The position numbers and the translations under genes are program-made. Below are positions 43,897-52,790 of a DNA stretch of 64,000 bases, piece by piece; position 1 is the first letter of the stretch, and each line of letters begins with the position of its first letter. The stretch comes from Zoogloea oleivorans (lineage in GTDB: Bacteria; Pseudomonadota; Gammaproteobacteria; Burkholderiales; Rhodocyclaceae): assembly GCA_030157785.1 (NCBI GenBank), contig JAOAUC010000041.1, positions 62,001-126,000 on the forward strand, given 5' to 3'. The notes under the pieces are model-generated. The model worked only from the letters and a program-made list of their open reading frames with translations. It made no database searches and was not told the origin of the DNA.

Positions 43897-45108
43897 TCAG
43901 ATTCGCGTCTTCATTGCGTGGGGTGTGGCGACGGCGGCGATCGGGGCGCTGCCTTCCATGGCGACCGGGTGGGGCATCACCGGATCGCCGGGGCGGACGC
44001 GCTGCAGGCCGTTCACCACGATGCGCTCGCCCGGCTTGAGGCCGTTCTCGACGACGCGCAGACCGTCCTGCAGATTGCCGAGGCGGACTTCCCGGTAGGC
44101 CGCCTTGTTGTCGCCATCCACCACCAGCACGAAGCGCTTGTCCTGGTCGGTGCCGACGGCCCGGTCGTCGATCAGCACGGCTTCGCGCGGATTGCCGCTG
44201 CCGAGCCGGATGCGCGCATACAGGCCGGGGATCAGCTGGCCACCCGGGTTGTCGAAAACGGCGCGCACGCGGATCGTGCCGGAGGTGGTGTCGAGGCGGT
44301 TGTCCACCGAGTGGATGCACCCTTCGACCGGGTAGCCGTCCTGGTCGGCAAGACCGAGATGCACGGGAAGGCGGGCGCCGCCGGCCGGATTGACCGACTT
44401 GAGAAAGGTCTGCTCGTCCACGTCGAAGGCCGCGTAGATGCGCTTTGACGACATCAGGGTGGTCAGTGCCGGGCCGCCGTTGGCGCTGACCAGGTTGCCG
44501 ACGGTGACTTCGGCGCGGGACAGGCGGCCGTCGATGGGCGCCTTGATGGCGGTGTATTCCAGGTTGAGGCGGGCGAGGCGCAGGGCGGCGCGGGCGGCCT
44601 GCACGCTGGCGGTGGCGTCACGGGCGGCGTTCTGCTTTTCTTCGAAATCGTGGCGTGACACGGCGTTGTCGGCGATCAGGCGTTCGGCCCTGGCCAGGTC
44701 GGAGGCGGTGTAGGCAACCCGTGCTTCGGCCGCGGCGAGCTGGGCTTCGGCCCGCGCCACTTCGGCAGCAAAGGGGCGCGGATCAATGGTGAACAACAGC
44801 TGCCCCTTGCTGACCGTACTGCCGTCCTGGAAATGCACCTGGGTCAGGATGCCCGCCACCTGGGGGCGGATCTCGACCCGGTCGACGGCTTCGAGGCGGC
44901 CGGAGAAATCCTGCCAGTCGGTGATGGGGCGATGGACGACTTCGGCGGTGTCTACCTGCGCCGCCTGAGGTGCGACAGCCGCGGCAGGCACGGCGGCGCG
45001 GGCCGAGTAGGCGGCAATGCCGGCGCCAGTCAGCAGAATACCGGACAGGGCGGCGGCCAGGACGACGCGCCGGTTGATGCGCGGGGAGGAGATGTCGGTC
45101 GTGTTCAT
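43897..45108 (-). CDS. RND efflux periplasmic adaptor, MexE-like
   Basis: Membrane-fusion protein (403 residues): an N-terminal anchor (VVLAAALSGILLTGAGIAAY), lipoyl half-motifs (RPQVAGILTQVHFQDGSTVSKGQLLFTID and IKAPIDGRLSRAEVTVGN), an alpha-hairpin and a beta-barrel. It is the first gene of the operon, 22 nt before the permease, and is divergent from a LysR gene that probably activates it, as MexT or BpeT do in related pumps. Confidence 0.92.
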   Translation of the reverse strand: MNTTDISSPRINRRVVLAAALSGILLTGAGIAAYSARAAVPAAAVAPQAAQVDTAEVVHRPITDWQDFSGRLEAVDRVEIRPQVAGILTQVHFQDGSTVSKGQLLFTIDPRPFAAEVARAEAQLAAAEARVAYTASDLARAERLIADNAVSRHDFEEKQNAARDATASVQAARAALRLARLNLEYTAIKAPIDGRLSRAEVTVGNLVSANGGPALTTLMSSKRIYAAFDVDEQTFLKSVNPAGGARLPVHLGLADQDGYPVEGCIHSVDNRLDTTSGTIRVRAVFDNPGGQLIPGLYARIRLGSGNPREAVLIDDRAVGTDQDKRFVLVVDGDNKAAYREVRLGNLQDGLRVVENGLKPGERIVVNGLQRVRPGDPVMPHPVAMEGSAPIAAVATPHAMKTRI

Positions 45109-45192
45109 GATGTCCTCGCTGTTTTCAGGGGGGCGGGATTGGGGGATGGCTGGATTGTGGTTGTTGGTTGTTTTTGGATAAATACATAAAAG

Positions 45193-45222
45193 TTGACTTC
45201 ACTATTCGCAATAGACTAATAA
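45193..45222 (+). promoter_or_regulatory. Sigma-70-like promoter of the efflux LysR gene with overlapping palindrome
   Basis: TTGACT (45193-45198) and TAATAA (45217-45222) are 18 nt apart and face the LysR gene. A perfect 13-bp dyad, CTATT-CGC-AATAG (45202-45214), fills the spacer. This fits an autorepressing LysR site that could also activate the divergent pump operon. Confidence 0.6.
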
Positions 45223-45267
45223 TTGAAGCAGGGCATCCGTTCGGAGGCCGCAGCAGGAGACGGGCAG

Positions 45268-46284
45268 ATGGACAGGTTTCAGGCCATGAAGGTGTTCATG
45301 GGGGTGGTGGAGGCGAACAGCTTTACGCGGGCGGCGGACAACCTGGGCCTGCCCCGGGCAACGGTTACGACGACGATCCAGGGGCTGGAGGCCCTGCTCA
45401 AGACGAGGCTCCTCAACCGCACCACCCGCAGCGTCAGCCTGACCCCCGACGGGGCGGCCTATTACGAGCGCTGCGCACGCATCCTGAACGATCTGGAGGA
45501 GACCGAAGCGGCCTTCCAGGACGCCGCCCGGCGGCCGCAGGGGCGGCTGCGGGTGGACGTGTCCAGCCCCATCGGGCGGCGCATCCTGATCCCGCGCCTG
45601 TGCGAATTTCACGAGCGTTACCCGGACGTGGAGCTGGTGATCGGCATGGGCGACCGGCCGGTGGATCTGGTGCAGGAGGCGGTGGATTGCGTGATCCGCG
45701 CCGGCGAGCTGATGGATTCCACCCTGGTGGCGCGGCGCATCGGCACCCTGAGCTTCGTCACCTGCGGCGCGCCGGCTTATCTGGAACGCTACGGGGAGCC
45801 TACGACGCTGGAAGAGCTCCAGCACCACCAGGCCGTGCATTACTTTTCCAGCGTCAGCGGCCGCAACTTCGACTGGGACTTCCTGGTGGACGGTGTCAGC
45901 GTGCCGGTGCGCATGAACGGCCGGGTGGCAGTGAACGACTCCGATGCCTACATCATCTGCGGCTTGCAGGGTTTCGGGCTGATCCAGCCGGCGCGCTTCA
46001 TGGTGCTGCCGCATCTGGAGGCGGGGGAGTTGAAGGAAATCCTGCCCGGCTGGAAGCCGCCTTCGCTGCCCATGTCGGTGCTCTATCCACAGAACCGCCA
46101 CCTGTCGCCCAAGGTGAGGGCCTTTGCCGACTGGGTTGCCGAGCTTTTCAGCGAATGTCCGCTGCTCAACGGGTGCGACGGGGTCGGTTTTACGGCCGGG
46201 GAGTGCCGCTATCCCGGCCGCCCCTCCAGCTATACGGTGAGGGAGATGGTGGAGCAGGAGAACCGGACTGCCGGGGTCGGCTAG
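45268..46284 (+). CDS. LysR-family regulator divergent from the MexEF-like pump
   Basis: LysR regulator of 338 residues in the AaeR/DmlR-like branch: MDRFQAMKVFMGVVEANSFT, then LPRATVTTTIQGLEALLKTRL and LNRTTRSVSLTPDG, with an effector domain from about 95. It has a C-terminal extension of ~35 residues (LLNGCDGVGF to the end) beyond most family members. AGGAG sits upstream of ATG 45268. Divergent position suggests control of the RND operon. Confidence 0.9.
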   Translation: MDRFQAMKVFMGVVEANSFTRAADNLGLPRATVTTTIQGLEALLKTRLLNRTTRSVSLTPDGAAYYERCARILNDLEETEAAFQDAARRPQGRLRVDVSSPIGRRILIPRLCEFHERYPDVELVIGMGDRPVDLVQEAVDCVIRAGELMDSTLVARRIGTLSFVTCGAPAYLERYGEPTTLEELQHHQAVHYFSSVSGRNFDWDFLVDGVSVPVRMNGRVAVNDSDAYIICGLQGFGLIQPARFMVLPHLEAGELKEILPGWKPPSLPMSVLYPQNRHLSPKVRAFADWVAELFSECPLLNGCDGVGFTAGECRYPGRPSSYTVREMVEQENRTAGVG

Positions 46285-46296
46285 CCCGGCTGGCGC

Positions 46297-46899
46297 TTAG
46301 CGGGGGAAGTACATCCTGGCCTTGTCCAGCTTGTAGGTCCACGGCAGGCCGGCGTTCTTCCAGCCGTTCACGATGCGCTCGCCGGCCTTGGGGCCATCCT
46401 TGGCCGCGTCGCCCTCGAAACCTTCGGTAATGCTGTACACCTGCGTGAAACCGGCATTGGCAAGGAGGTCGGCGGCGCGGGCGCTACGGTCGCCAGAGCG
46501 GCAGATCAGGATCACCCGGTCGGTCTTGGCGAGGCCTTTTTCCTTGAGGCGGAGCTCGGCTTCCTGGGTGAAGTCGCTGTTTGGTTCAAGCTGGTACATG
46601 TGGCGGCGCTCGTCCCAGTCGGTCATCAATTCCTGGTGTTCGACGTAGGGAACGAGGGCGTCCGCCGGCGTGGCCATGCCCACGTACATCGCTTCGGCGC
46701 GGGTGCGCACATCGAGAAAGAGCGTGCGCGCGGGGGCCTTGCTGACCGTGTCGTAGGCTTCGCGTGGTGTCAGGTAGAGCTGCAGGCGGGTGCGCTTGAG
46801 TTCCGGCAGTGCGCCGACATCGACACCGTCGGCAAGACTCGCCAGCGGCATGCCAAGGGCAAATAGCGCGATCATGGCGCCGGCCGCAAAATGTTTCAT
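46297..46899 (-). CDS. Periplasmic rhodanese-like protein of the sulfur island
   Basis: Exported single-domain rhodanese (200 residues) with signal peptide (AAGAMIALFALGMPLASLA). The catalytic loop is CRSGDRS with Cys133, and the N-terminal LFLDVRTRAEAMYVG and C-terminal EGFEGD...GLPW motifs are typical. An inserted segment (about 85-118, HQELMTDWDERRHMYQLEPN) is larger than in minimal rhodaneses. Divergent from a small cytochrome c and near soxWHB. Likely a sulfur-transfer partner of thiosulfate or sulfide oxidation. Confidence 0.88.
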   Translation of the reverse strand: MKHFAAGAMIALFALGMPLASLADGVDVGALPELKRTRLQLYLTPREAYDTVSKAPARTLFLDVRTRAEAMYVGMATPADALVPYVEHQELMTDWDERRHMYQLEPNSDFTQEAELRLKEKGLAKTDRVILICRSGDRSARAADLLANAGFTQVYSITEGFEGDAAKDGPKAGERIVNGWKNAGLPWTYKLDKARMYFPR

Positions 46900-46946
46900 A
46901 CTTCCTCCATACTGATTGTTCGTTTCGACCCCTCGCGAGGCCTGCC

Positions 46947-47246
46947 ATGACTGCCAAAAAACTGTTTGTACTTGCTGCCTGCCTGATCGGAACCGCGGCC
47001 TGGGCCGGCGATCCAGCTATCGGCGAAAAAATGGCCACCGAGAAGGACTGTGCCGGCTGCCACCAGCGCCTGATTGGCGGCGATGGTTCGAAGATCTACA
47101 CCCGCAGCGAGCGCAAGGTGAAGAACAAGGGGCAACTCGCCGCCCAGGTCAGCTTCTGCAGCTCCCAGCTCAAGACCGGCTGGTTCCCCGAGGACGAGGA
47201 ACACGTGGTGGCCTGGCTGAACCATCGCTACTACAACTTCAAGTAA
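46947..47246 (+). CDS. Small monoheme cytochrome c of the sulfur island
   Basis: 99-residue exported protein: a signal peptide (KKLFVLAACLIGTAAWA) and one heme site, CAGCH (C35, C38, H39). The mature part has no Met after the heme motif, so the distal ligand is not the usual Met; a His in EEHVVAWLNHRYY is the likely alternative. There is one further Cys (SFCSSQLK). It is divergent from the periplasmic rhodanese with a 47-nt gap and convergent with the soxW-like gene. A role as electron or sulfur-linked partner is inference. Confidence 0.8.
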   Translation: MTAKKLFVLAACLIGTAAWAGDPAIGEKMATEKDCAGCHQRLIGGDGSKIYTRSERKVKNKGQLAAQVSFCSSQLKTGWFPEDEEHVVAWLNHRYYNFK

Positions 47247-47263
47247 GTCCTGCGGGCCGGATT

Positions 47264-47728
47264 TCAGTTCGACAGCAGCAGCCCCAGGCCCTGTAATACC
47301 CGCTTTTCCAGATATCCCCCGTACAGCCCGACACTGTCGCCCCCCAGCAAGGGTTCGGCGCGGGGCTGGCCGTCGCTGCCCAGAAAAAGCACGGTGGGGG
47401 CGAACTTGACCTTGTAGCGGCGGGCCACGTCGGCGTGGCTGATCTTCTCGCCATTGAAGTCGGTGGTCAGGCGCGGGTTGCCGATGCTCAGCTCGCGGAT
47501 GCGGACCCGCTCCCGAAAGCGCGGGTCGTCCGGCAGGGCCGGCAGGTAGGCATCGCGGACGGCAAGGCAGTAGGGGCAGTCGGGCAGGCTGAAGAGGACG
47601 ACGTAGAGCAGGTCATCACGCCGTGTGCCGGCTTCGTGCAGCCTGGCGTCCAGCGGCCCGCGGGCACCGGCCAGCGTGCTCCACAGCAGGAGCAGGGCAA
47701 GCAGCGGCAGGCGCAGGGCGGCGGGCAT
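47264..47728 (-). CDS. soxW: Exported thioredoxin-fold protein, SoxW-like
   Basis: 154 residues: a signal peptide (LRLPLLALLLLWSTLAGARG) and a thioredoxin-like domain with active site CPYC (FSLPDCPYCLAVRD) and the cis-Pro region KFAPTVLFLGSDG. SoxW-type proteins reduce the SoxY carrier or other Sox thiols. ATG 47728 is chosen because the upstream in-frame sequence has no signal-like character. It is the last gene of the sox operon, right after the soxH-like gene. Confidence 0.8.
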   Translation of the reverse strand: MPAALRLPLLALLLLWSTLAGARGPLDARLHEAGTRRDDLLYVVLFSLPDCPYCLAVRDAYLPALPDDPRFRERVRIRELSIGNPRLTTDFNGEKISHADVARRYKVKFAPTVLFLGSDGQPRAEPLLGGDSVGLYGGYLEKRVLQGLGLLLSN

Positions 47729-47732
47729 CGGG

Positions 47733-48692
47733 CTACCTGGCGAGGGACTCGCGCTCGAGCGTGAGGTAGGTGCCGTAGGCATTGATGCGGTTGGCGGCCT
47801 CGAAGGCCGGCACCTGGCTGAAGCGGCGCCAGTCGGTACGGGCGTAGGCCTCATCGAAGGGCACCATTTCTTCGACGGCCTTGCCCATCTGCTCGCGCAG
47901 GTAAAGCAGGTAGTCGCGGGTCAGGGTAAGGTCGGCGGCCGGGTTGGCGGAGTGGGGGCCGTGACCGGTAACCAGCACCCTGGCCTTGAGCGTCATCAGG
48001 GTGTCGATGGCCGCCAGCCAGCGCTTGCTGTCGGCGCTGCCGACGAAGGGAATGCGGCCGGCAAAGAGGATGTCGCCGCAAAACACCACGCCGTCTTCCT
48101 CCACGGTCACCATCAGGTCTTCCGGTGCGTGGGCAGGGCCGAGGATGTCGATCCGGAAATGCAGGCCACCGGCCTCGAAGCGGGCAGGGCCGTCCAGCCA
48201 GCGGTCGGCTTCGACGAGGCGGGTGTGCTCGTCCACCCACGGAAAGAGGTCCTGCTTGCGCTGGGCCAGGCGGGCCGCAGCCTCGCCGCTCCCGAAGTAT
48301 TCTTTGCCGGCCTGGTGGGCCCACACTTCGGCGCCGGCTGCCTTGAAGGCTGGCAGGCCGTAGAAGTGGTCGGCGTGGTAATGGGTGAGGATCACGCGCT
48401 TCACCGGCTTGCTACTGATTGTGCGGATCGCCGTCAGCAGCGCTTCACCGAGGGGCGGGGTGCCGAGGGCGTCGATGACGATGACGCTGTCCCGCGTCAC
48501 CACGAAACCGGCGTTGCTGTTGAAGCCCTTGTTGGCCGCCGAGGCCATGCCCGAATCGCCCTGCACATACCAGGCATGTTCCGACACGCGGACCGGGTTG
48601 AGGGTTTGGGCATCGGCCTGGCTGGCCAATGCCAGCCAGGCAAGACTGACAACGACACGCAACCAGTGGGGGAGGGAGGTGTTGCGGGTCAT
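47733..48692 (-). CDS. soxH: Exported metallo-beta-lactamase-fold hydrolase, SoxH-like
   Basis: MBL-fold protein (319 residues) with signal peptide. The metal-binding motif THYHADH is intact, with the later His residues in GPAHAPEDL, the Asp in FCGDILF, and GHGPHS. SoxH proteins accompany many sox operons, and a thiol hydrolase or persulfide-related role is suspected but not established. GAGGAGA precedes the ATG, 10 nt after the soxB stop. Confidence 0.87.
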   Translation of the reverse strand: MTRNTSLPHWLRVVVSLAWLALASQADAQTLNPVRVSEHAWYVQGDSGMASAANKGFNSNAGFVVTRDSVIVIDALGTPPLGEALLTAIRTISSKPVKRVILTHYHADHFYGLPAFKAAGAEVWAHQAGKEYFGSGEAAARLAQRKQDLFPWVDEHTRLVEADRWLDGPARFEAGGLHFRIDILGPAHAPEDLMVTVEEDGVVFCGDILFAGRIPFVGSADSKRWLAAIDTLMTLKARVLVTGHGPHSANPAADLTLTRDYLLYLREQMGKAVEEMVPFDEAYARTDWRRFSQVPAFEAANRINAYGTYLTLERESLAR

Positions 48693-48702
48693 CGTCGTCT
48701 CC

Positions 48703-50427
48703 TCAAACCATGCCGGGGTTGCCTGCCATGCCCTTGAGCAAGGGCAGGTTGAGTGCGCGGGAGCGGATCACTTTCTGGCCCTTGAGATAACGGGCCACCA
48801 GGTCCCACACGGGTTCGCCGCCGGCGTTCTTGGCTTCTTCCGAAACCGGCGCCCAGCCAGCCACCTTGTAGGTTTTGCCGGCATCCAGCGGCTTGCCATG
48901 GAGGCGCATGTCGGTGATGCGGCTGCCCATCTTGCCCAGCGGGTCGCAGGCGTACTGCAGTCCGCCCACACGCACCATGTCGCCGCCCTGCTGGTAATAC
49001 GGGTCGGGGTTGAAGAGGTTGTCGCAGACGTCTTCCAGCACGGTCTTGATCTGTTCGCCGCTCATCATCGTCACTGTTGTCCACGGGTAGGTGATGGCGG
49101 TCTGGTCGAGCAGGTGTTCCATGCGGATGGTGTCGCCCGGCAGCAGCGAGGTGCCCCAGCGGAAGCCCGGCGAGAAGGCGATTTCGGCGTTCTTTTCGGC
49201 CAGCAGGGCATCGAGGATGAGCTGGTCCCACGAGCCGTTGAAGTTGCCGCGGCGGTACAGCAAGCCCTCGCTGACGGCGAGCTTTTCGGCCAGCCGGCCC
49301 TCGTAGGGCGCGCGCATCTTGCTGATCAGCGCGGCCATGGCCGGGTCGGCAGGGATCAGGTTGGCGAAGACCGGCAGCAGCTTGTAGCGGAAGTCGGTGA
49401 CCTTGCCGCTGCTCACTTCCAGGTCGAGCACGCCCAGGTATTTTCCGTTGGAGCCGGCGTTGGTGACGAGGGTCTGGCCGCCGGCGTTCTTGACGATGAC
49501 CGGCGTCGGCACGCCGTCGTGGGTGTGGCCGCCGAGGATGGCATCCACGCCGCGCACCCGACTGGCCATTTTCAGGTCCACGTCCATGCCGTTGTGGGAC
49601 AGCACCACCACCACCTGGGCGCCGGCGGCGCGGGCTTCGTCGACGACTTTTTGCAGGTTGTCGTCCTGGATGCCGTAGCTCCAGTTGGGCACCTGCCAGC
49701 GCGGGTTGGCGATGGGGGTGTAGGGGAAGGCCTGGCCAATGATGGCCACTGGTACGCCGTTGATGTTGCGGATCACGTAGGGCTTGAACACCGGGTCGCC
49801 GAAGTCGGCGGTCTTGATGTTCTGGGCGACGATGTCGATGCTGCCCTTGAAGTCCTTTTCCTCGATTTCCTTGACCCGGGCCTCGCCGTAGGTGGCCTCC
49901 CAGTGCAGGGTCATCACGTCGACGCCGAGCAGCTTGGCGGCGTCCACCATGTCCTGGGCGTTGGTCCACAGGGCCAGGCCGGAGCCCTGCCAGGTGTCGC
50001 CGCCGTCGAGCAGCAGCGAGCCCGGGCGGCTGGCCTTGAGTTGCTTGACCAGTGTGGCCAGGTGAGCAAAGCCGCCGACCTTGCCGTAGGTCTTTGAAGC
50101 CTTGACGAAGTCGAGGTAGGTGAAGGCATGGGCCTCCGGTGTGCCCGGACGGATGTTGAAGTGGCGCAGCAGTTTGTCGCCGACCAGGTGTGGTACCTGG
50201 CCAGCCATGGGGCCGATGCCGAGGTTGACGTCCGGCTCACGGAAGTGGATGGGCAGCAACTGGGCATGGCAGTCGGTCATGTGCAGCAGGCTGACCGAGC
50301 CGAAGCGGGGCAGCTCGTACATGCGGCTGGCGGCTTTCGCGGCCTCGGACGGATTGCTGTGCAGGGCGAGGCCGCCCGCCGCGGCGACGGCCAGCACCTG
50401 GAGGAAATCCCGGCGGTTCATGGACAT
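48703..50427 (-). CDS. soxB: Thiosulfohydrolase SoxB
   Basis: Periplasmic dimanganese hydrolase (574 residues) that releases sulfate from the SoxY-bound thiosulfonate. It has a Tat signal (NRRDFLQVLAVAAAGGLAL), the 5'-nucleotidase-type metal motifs HMTDCHAQL, LLDGGDTWQGS, VVLSHNGMD and GGHTHDG, and the SoxB hallmark FNPDPYYQQGGDMVRVGG. GGAG lies ~9 nt before ATG 50427. Follows soxX with a 16-nt gap. Confidence 0.97.
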   Translation of the reverse strand: MSMNRRDFLQVLAVAAAGGLALHSNPSEAAKAASRMYELPRFGSVSLLHMTDCHAQLLPIHFREPDVNLGIGPMAGQVPHLVGDKLLRHFNIRPGTPEAHAFTYLDFVKASKTYGKVGGFAHLATLVKQLKASRPGSLLLDGGDTWQGSGLALWTNAQDMVDAAKLLGVDVMTLHWEATYGEARVKEIEEKDFKGSIDIVAQNIKTADFGDPVFKPYVIRNINGVPVAIIGQAFPYTPIANPRWQVPNWSYGIQDDNLQKVVDEARAAGAQVVVVLSHNGMDVDLKMASRVRGVDAILGGHTHDGVPTPVIVKNAGGQTLVTNAGSNGKYLGVLDLEVSSGKVTDFRYKLLPVFANLIPADPAMAALISKMRAPYEGRLAEKLAVSEGLLYRRGNFNGSWDQLILDALLAEKNAEIAFSPGFRWGTSLLPGDTIRMEHLLDQTAITYPWTTVTMMSGEQIKTVLEDVCDNLFNPDPYYQQGGDMVRVGGLQYACDPLGKMGSRITDMRLHGKPLDAGKTYKVAGWAPVSEEAKNAGGEPVWDLVARYLKGQKVIRSRALNLPLLKGMAGNPGMV

Positions 50428-50443
50428 GCGGTGGTCTCCGTGT

Positions 50444-51067
50444 TCAGTCTTTGTTCACCGGGGATTCCGGATCGACGAGGAAGGCGACGATGTGGGTGAT
50501 CTGCTCCGGCGTCAGCCAGTTGTGCAGCCCGAAGCGCGGCATGTTGGTGCACGCGTTGAAGGCGTTGGAGTTGTAGATCTTGTCGTAGGCGTACTGGACG
50601 ACGTCGTCGCCGGTGCCGCGCAATTTGCTGAAATGGCGCAGGCTGGGGCCGATGGTGCCGTAGGCGACTTCCTTGGCGGCCAGCTGGTGGCAGGCGTAGC
50701 AGTTACCGCCGCGCAGGCGTCCTGGCGGGTCGGGCTGGATGAAACCGATATGGCCGCCGGTGCCGACGGCAGCGAGCTTTTCGCCTTCTTTCCAGTCACC
50801 GATCAGCTTGCCGTCGACGGGGTAGCGGATGCTGGCCTTCTGGGTCAGTTCGATCTTCTGGCGCACCTTGGCCGGCGGGTTGTCCTTGTACTGGCTGCAC
50901 AGGCGCATGGCTTCATCCTGCTCCACGCGGGTCATCCAGTATTTCGGGTTGTCGCTGCGAAAGCCGCTGCGGAAGATCTGTTCGGCCGGTGTGGCAATGT
51001 CATTCCCTGCAGCGTGGGCGCTGACTGTGGCAAGGGCAAGAGTGGCAGCGAGGAGGTGCGTTTTCAT
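50444..51067 (-). CDS. soxX: Sulfur oxidation cytochrome SoxX
   Basis: Monoheme subunit of the SoxAX complex (207 residues from the preferred start) that couples thiosulfate to SoxYZ and receives the electrons. There is a signal peptide (MKTHLLAATLALATVSAHA), a long N-terminal extension of about 100 residues, heme motif CYACH and the distal Met in the NMPRFG segment. ATG 51067 is preferred over ATG 51073: it leaves 8 nt from GAGAGG. Located between soxA and soxB. Confidence 0.95.
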   Translation of the reverse strand: MKTHLLAATLALATVSAHAAGNDIATPAEQIFRSGFRSDNPKYWMTRVEQDEAMRLCSQYKDNPPAKVRQKIELTQKASIRYPVDGKLIGDWKEGEKLAAVGTGGHIGFIQPDPPGRLRGGNCYACHQLAAKEVAYGTIGPSLRHFSKLRGTGDDVVQYAYDKIYNSNAFNACTNMPRFGLHNWLTPEQITHIVAFLVDPESPVNKD

Positions 51068-51079
51068 GGTCATGTCCTC

Positions 51080-51886
51080 TCAGCGCTTGATGCCGGGGGT
51101 TTGCATCACGGTGCCGCTGGCGGTCTTCTGCAGGAAAACTTCCAGCGCGATGATCGAGTCCGCCAGGTAGCTTGGCTCAGGCCAGCGAGCCTGGCGCATG
51201 CAGTCGATGAGGCGGCGCTGCATCGTCCATACGGCACCTTGCGAAACCCGGTACGAGGGCCAGGTGGACATGGCGGCGCCGGCGCCGGCCTGGCTGGTGA
51301 GCTTGCCCAGGTCCTGCAGGCGGATGCGCTTGCCCTCCTGGCCGTGGCAGATGGCGCAGGAGAAATCCTGCGGGCCGCTGCGGCGGTAAAAGATGTATTC
51401 ACCCACTTTCGCCATGCGGGCTTCTTCCGGGTGACGGGCCGGTACGTTGATTTTTGCGCCGTTGGATTGGCCGCCGATGTAGGTGATCAGGGCCTCGATG
51501 TCCGAGTCCTGACCGGGCTTCGAGAACCAGTTCTTCGTCGCCTCGGTTTCGCTGAAGCCCTGCAGCGTCATCATGCAATGGACCAGCCGGGACTCGGCGT
51601 CCATCACTTTCTTCGTGTCGGCAAAGTAGCGCGGCAGCTGGGCATAGGCGCCTTCGAGCTTGCCCGGGCCGAGGCCCATGTCGCATTGCTCAAGGCTGGC
51701 GCTCCTGGGGCCGCGGGGCTTTTTCCACAACGCCTCGCCCTTCATTTCCAGCAGTTCGGCCGGGTTGCCGTCGGCCAGCATTTCCCGGTACTTGGCGATC
51801 TCGTCCATGGTGGAGCCCTGGGCGACGGCCGTTCCGCCGATGCCGAGTGCCACCGTGGCAACTAGCGCGTGCAGTCTTGTGCGCAT
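51080..51886 (-). CDS. soxA: Sulfur oxidation cytochrome SoxA
   Basis: Catalytic subunit of SoxAX (268 residues). Only one CxxCH heme site is present (CAICH); the N-terminal domain has two lone cysteines (EQCDMG, VHCMM) that would form a disulfide, as in single-heme SoxA proteins. The active-site cysteine, carrying the persulfide, is C229 in RRLIDCMRQ. There is a signal peptide (LHALVATVALGIGGTAVA), and AAAGGAGG precedes the ATG. Confidence 0.96.
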   Translation of the reverse strand: MRTRLHALVATVALGIGGTAVAQGSTMDEIAKYREMLADGNPAELLEMKGEALWKKPRGPRSASLEQCDMGLGPGKLEGAYAQLPRYFADTKKVMDAESRLVHCMMTLQGFSETEATKNWFSKPGQDSDIEALITYIGGQSNGAKINVPARHPEEARMAKVGEYIFYRRSGPQDFSCAICHGQEGKRIRLQDLGKLTSQAGAGAAMSTWPSYRVSQGAVWTMQRRLIDCMRQARWPEPSYLADSIIALEVFLQKTASGTVMQTPGIKR

Positions 51887-51949
51887 GTGTGTTCCTCCTT
51901 TGTCGGGGTGACCCGGCCGTCTTGAGACGATCTTTATCAGGGGCGTCTG

Positions 51950-52261
51950 TCAGCCGATCAGCACTTCGTCGCTGCGCTTGTCGCCCTTGCTGTCTACCCA
52001 GCTCACGGCGAGCTTGTCACCCTTGGCGCCGCCCTTGAACTTGAAGGCCAGGTAGGGGTTCTTGGAAATTGCGGTGCCGAACTGGGCGGCCAGCACCTGC
52101 TTGCCGTTGTGCTCGGCCGTTACCTCGGTGATGAAATGGGCCGGCACCAGGTTGCCGGACGAGTCCTTCCGCTGGCCGGTTTCCATTTCATGGCTCATCA
52201 GTACCTTCACTTCGGTGACGCCTTCTTTCGCGCTCGCGCGAATCTTCATCGGATCTGCCAT
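51950..52261 (-). CDS. soxZ: Sulfur carrier subunit SoxZ
   Basis: Immunoglobulin-like partner of SoxY (103 residues, no signal peptide of its own; exported with SoxY via Tat). Typical motifs: KIRASAKEGVTEVKVLMSHEMETGQRKDSSG (in two parts), PAHFITEV and a C-terminal WVDSKG. AAAGGAAT precedes the ATG, and it follows soxY by 34 nt. Confidence 0.96.
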   Translation of the reverse strand: MADPMKIRASAKEGVTEVKVLMSHEMETGQRKDSSGNLVPAHFITEVTAEHNGKQVLAAQFGTAISKNPYLAFKFKGGAKGDKLAVSWVDSKGDKRSDEVLIG

Positions 52262-52295
52262 TTCGATTCCTTTCCTTTTATGAAGCGCGCAGGGC

Positions 52296-52763
52296 TCAGC
52301 CGCCGCAGCCGCCGAGGGTGACCTTGATTTCCTTCTTGGTCATGAGGAACTTGCCGCCGACCTTGACCAGCGCATACACGTCGGAGGTCTGGCCCATCTT
52401 GACGCGGGTCTGCACGTAGGCTTCGGTGCCGGCGGGCAGCAGGAAGCTGGCGGCCAGCGGGTTGGGGTTCTTCTCGACGAGAATGGCGATGGCCTCGATG
52501 CCGGCCAGCGTGGACACGACGCCCACCGGCACCACGGCACCGTTCTCGGCGATGTCCGGGGCGGTGAGTTGAAGGTCGGTGGAGTTTTCCGGCTTGCCGG
52601 CGCCCAGGGCCTTGAGGGTTTCCTCGATGGTCTTGGCGTCGAAGGCGGACTTGTTCCATTCGGCCCGCGCCTGGCCCGGGGTGATCAGCCCGGCGGCAGC
52701 CAGCAGGCCGAACAGGCCGAGCCCGCCACCCGCCTTGAGTGCTTCACGGCGTTGTACGTTCAT
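52296..52763 (-). CDS. soxY: Sulfur carrier subunit SoxY
   Basis: Carrier of covalently bound sulfur intermediates (155 residues). A Tat signal (RREALKAGGGLGLFGLLAAAG) starts the protein, and the swinging-arm Cys153 is in the C-terminal GGCGG. Core motifs PVGVVSTLAGIEAIAILVE and PAGTEAYVQTRVKMG are intact. AAGGAGA precedes the ATG. Pairs with SoxZ downstream. Confidence 0.97.
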   Translation of the reverse strand: MNVQRREALKAGGGLGLFGLLAAAGLITPGQARAEWNKSAFDAKTIEETLKALGAGKPENSTDLQLTAPDIAENGAVVPVGVVSTLAGIEAIAILVEKNPNPLAASFLLPAGTEAYVQTRVKMGQTSDVYALVKVGGKFLMTKKEIKVTLGGCGG

Positions 52764-52790
52764 ATGTCTCTCTCCTTGAGTGATCTGGGT

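Noticed and set aside
50120-51865. 581-codon plus-strand frame opposite soxX and soxA
   Set aside because: Antisense to conserved cytochromes with heme motifs; no homology-like features.
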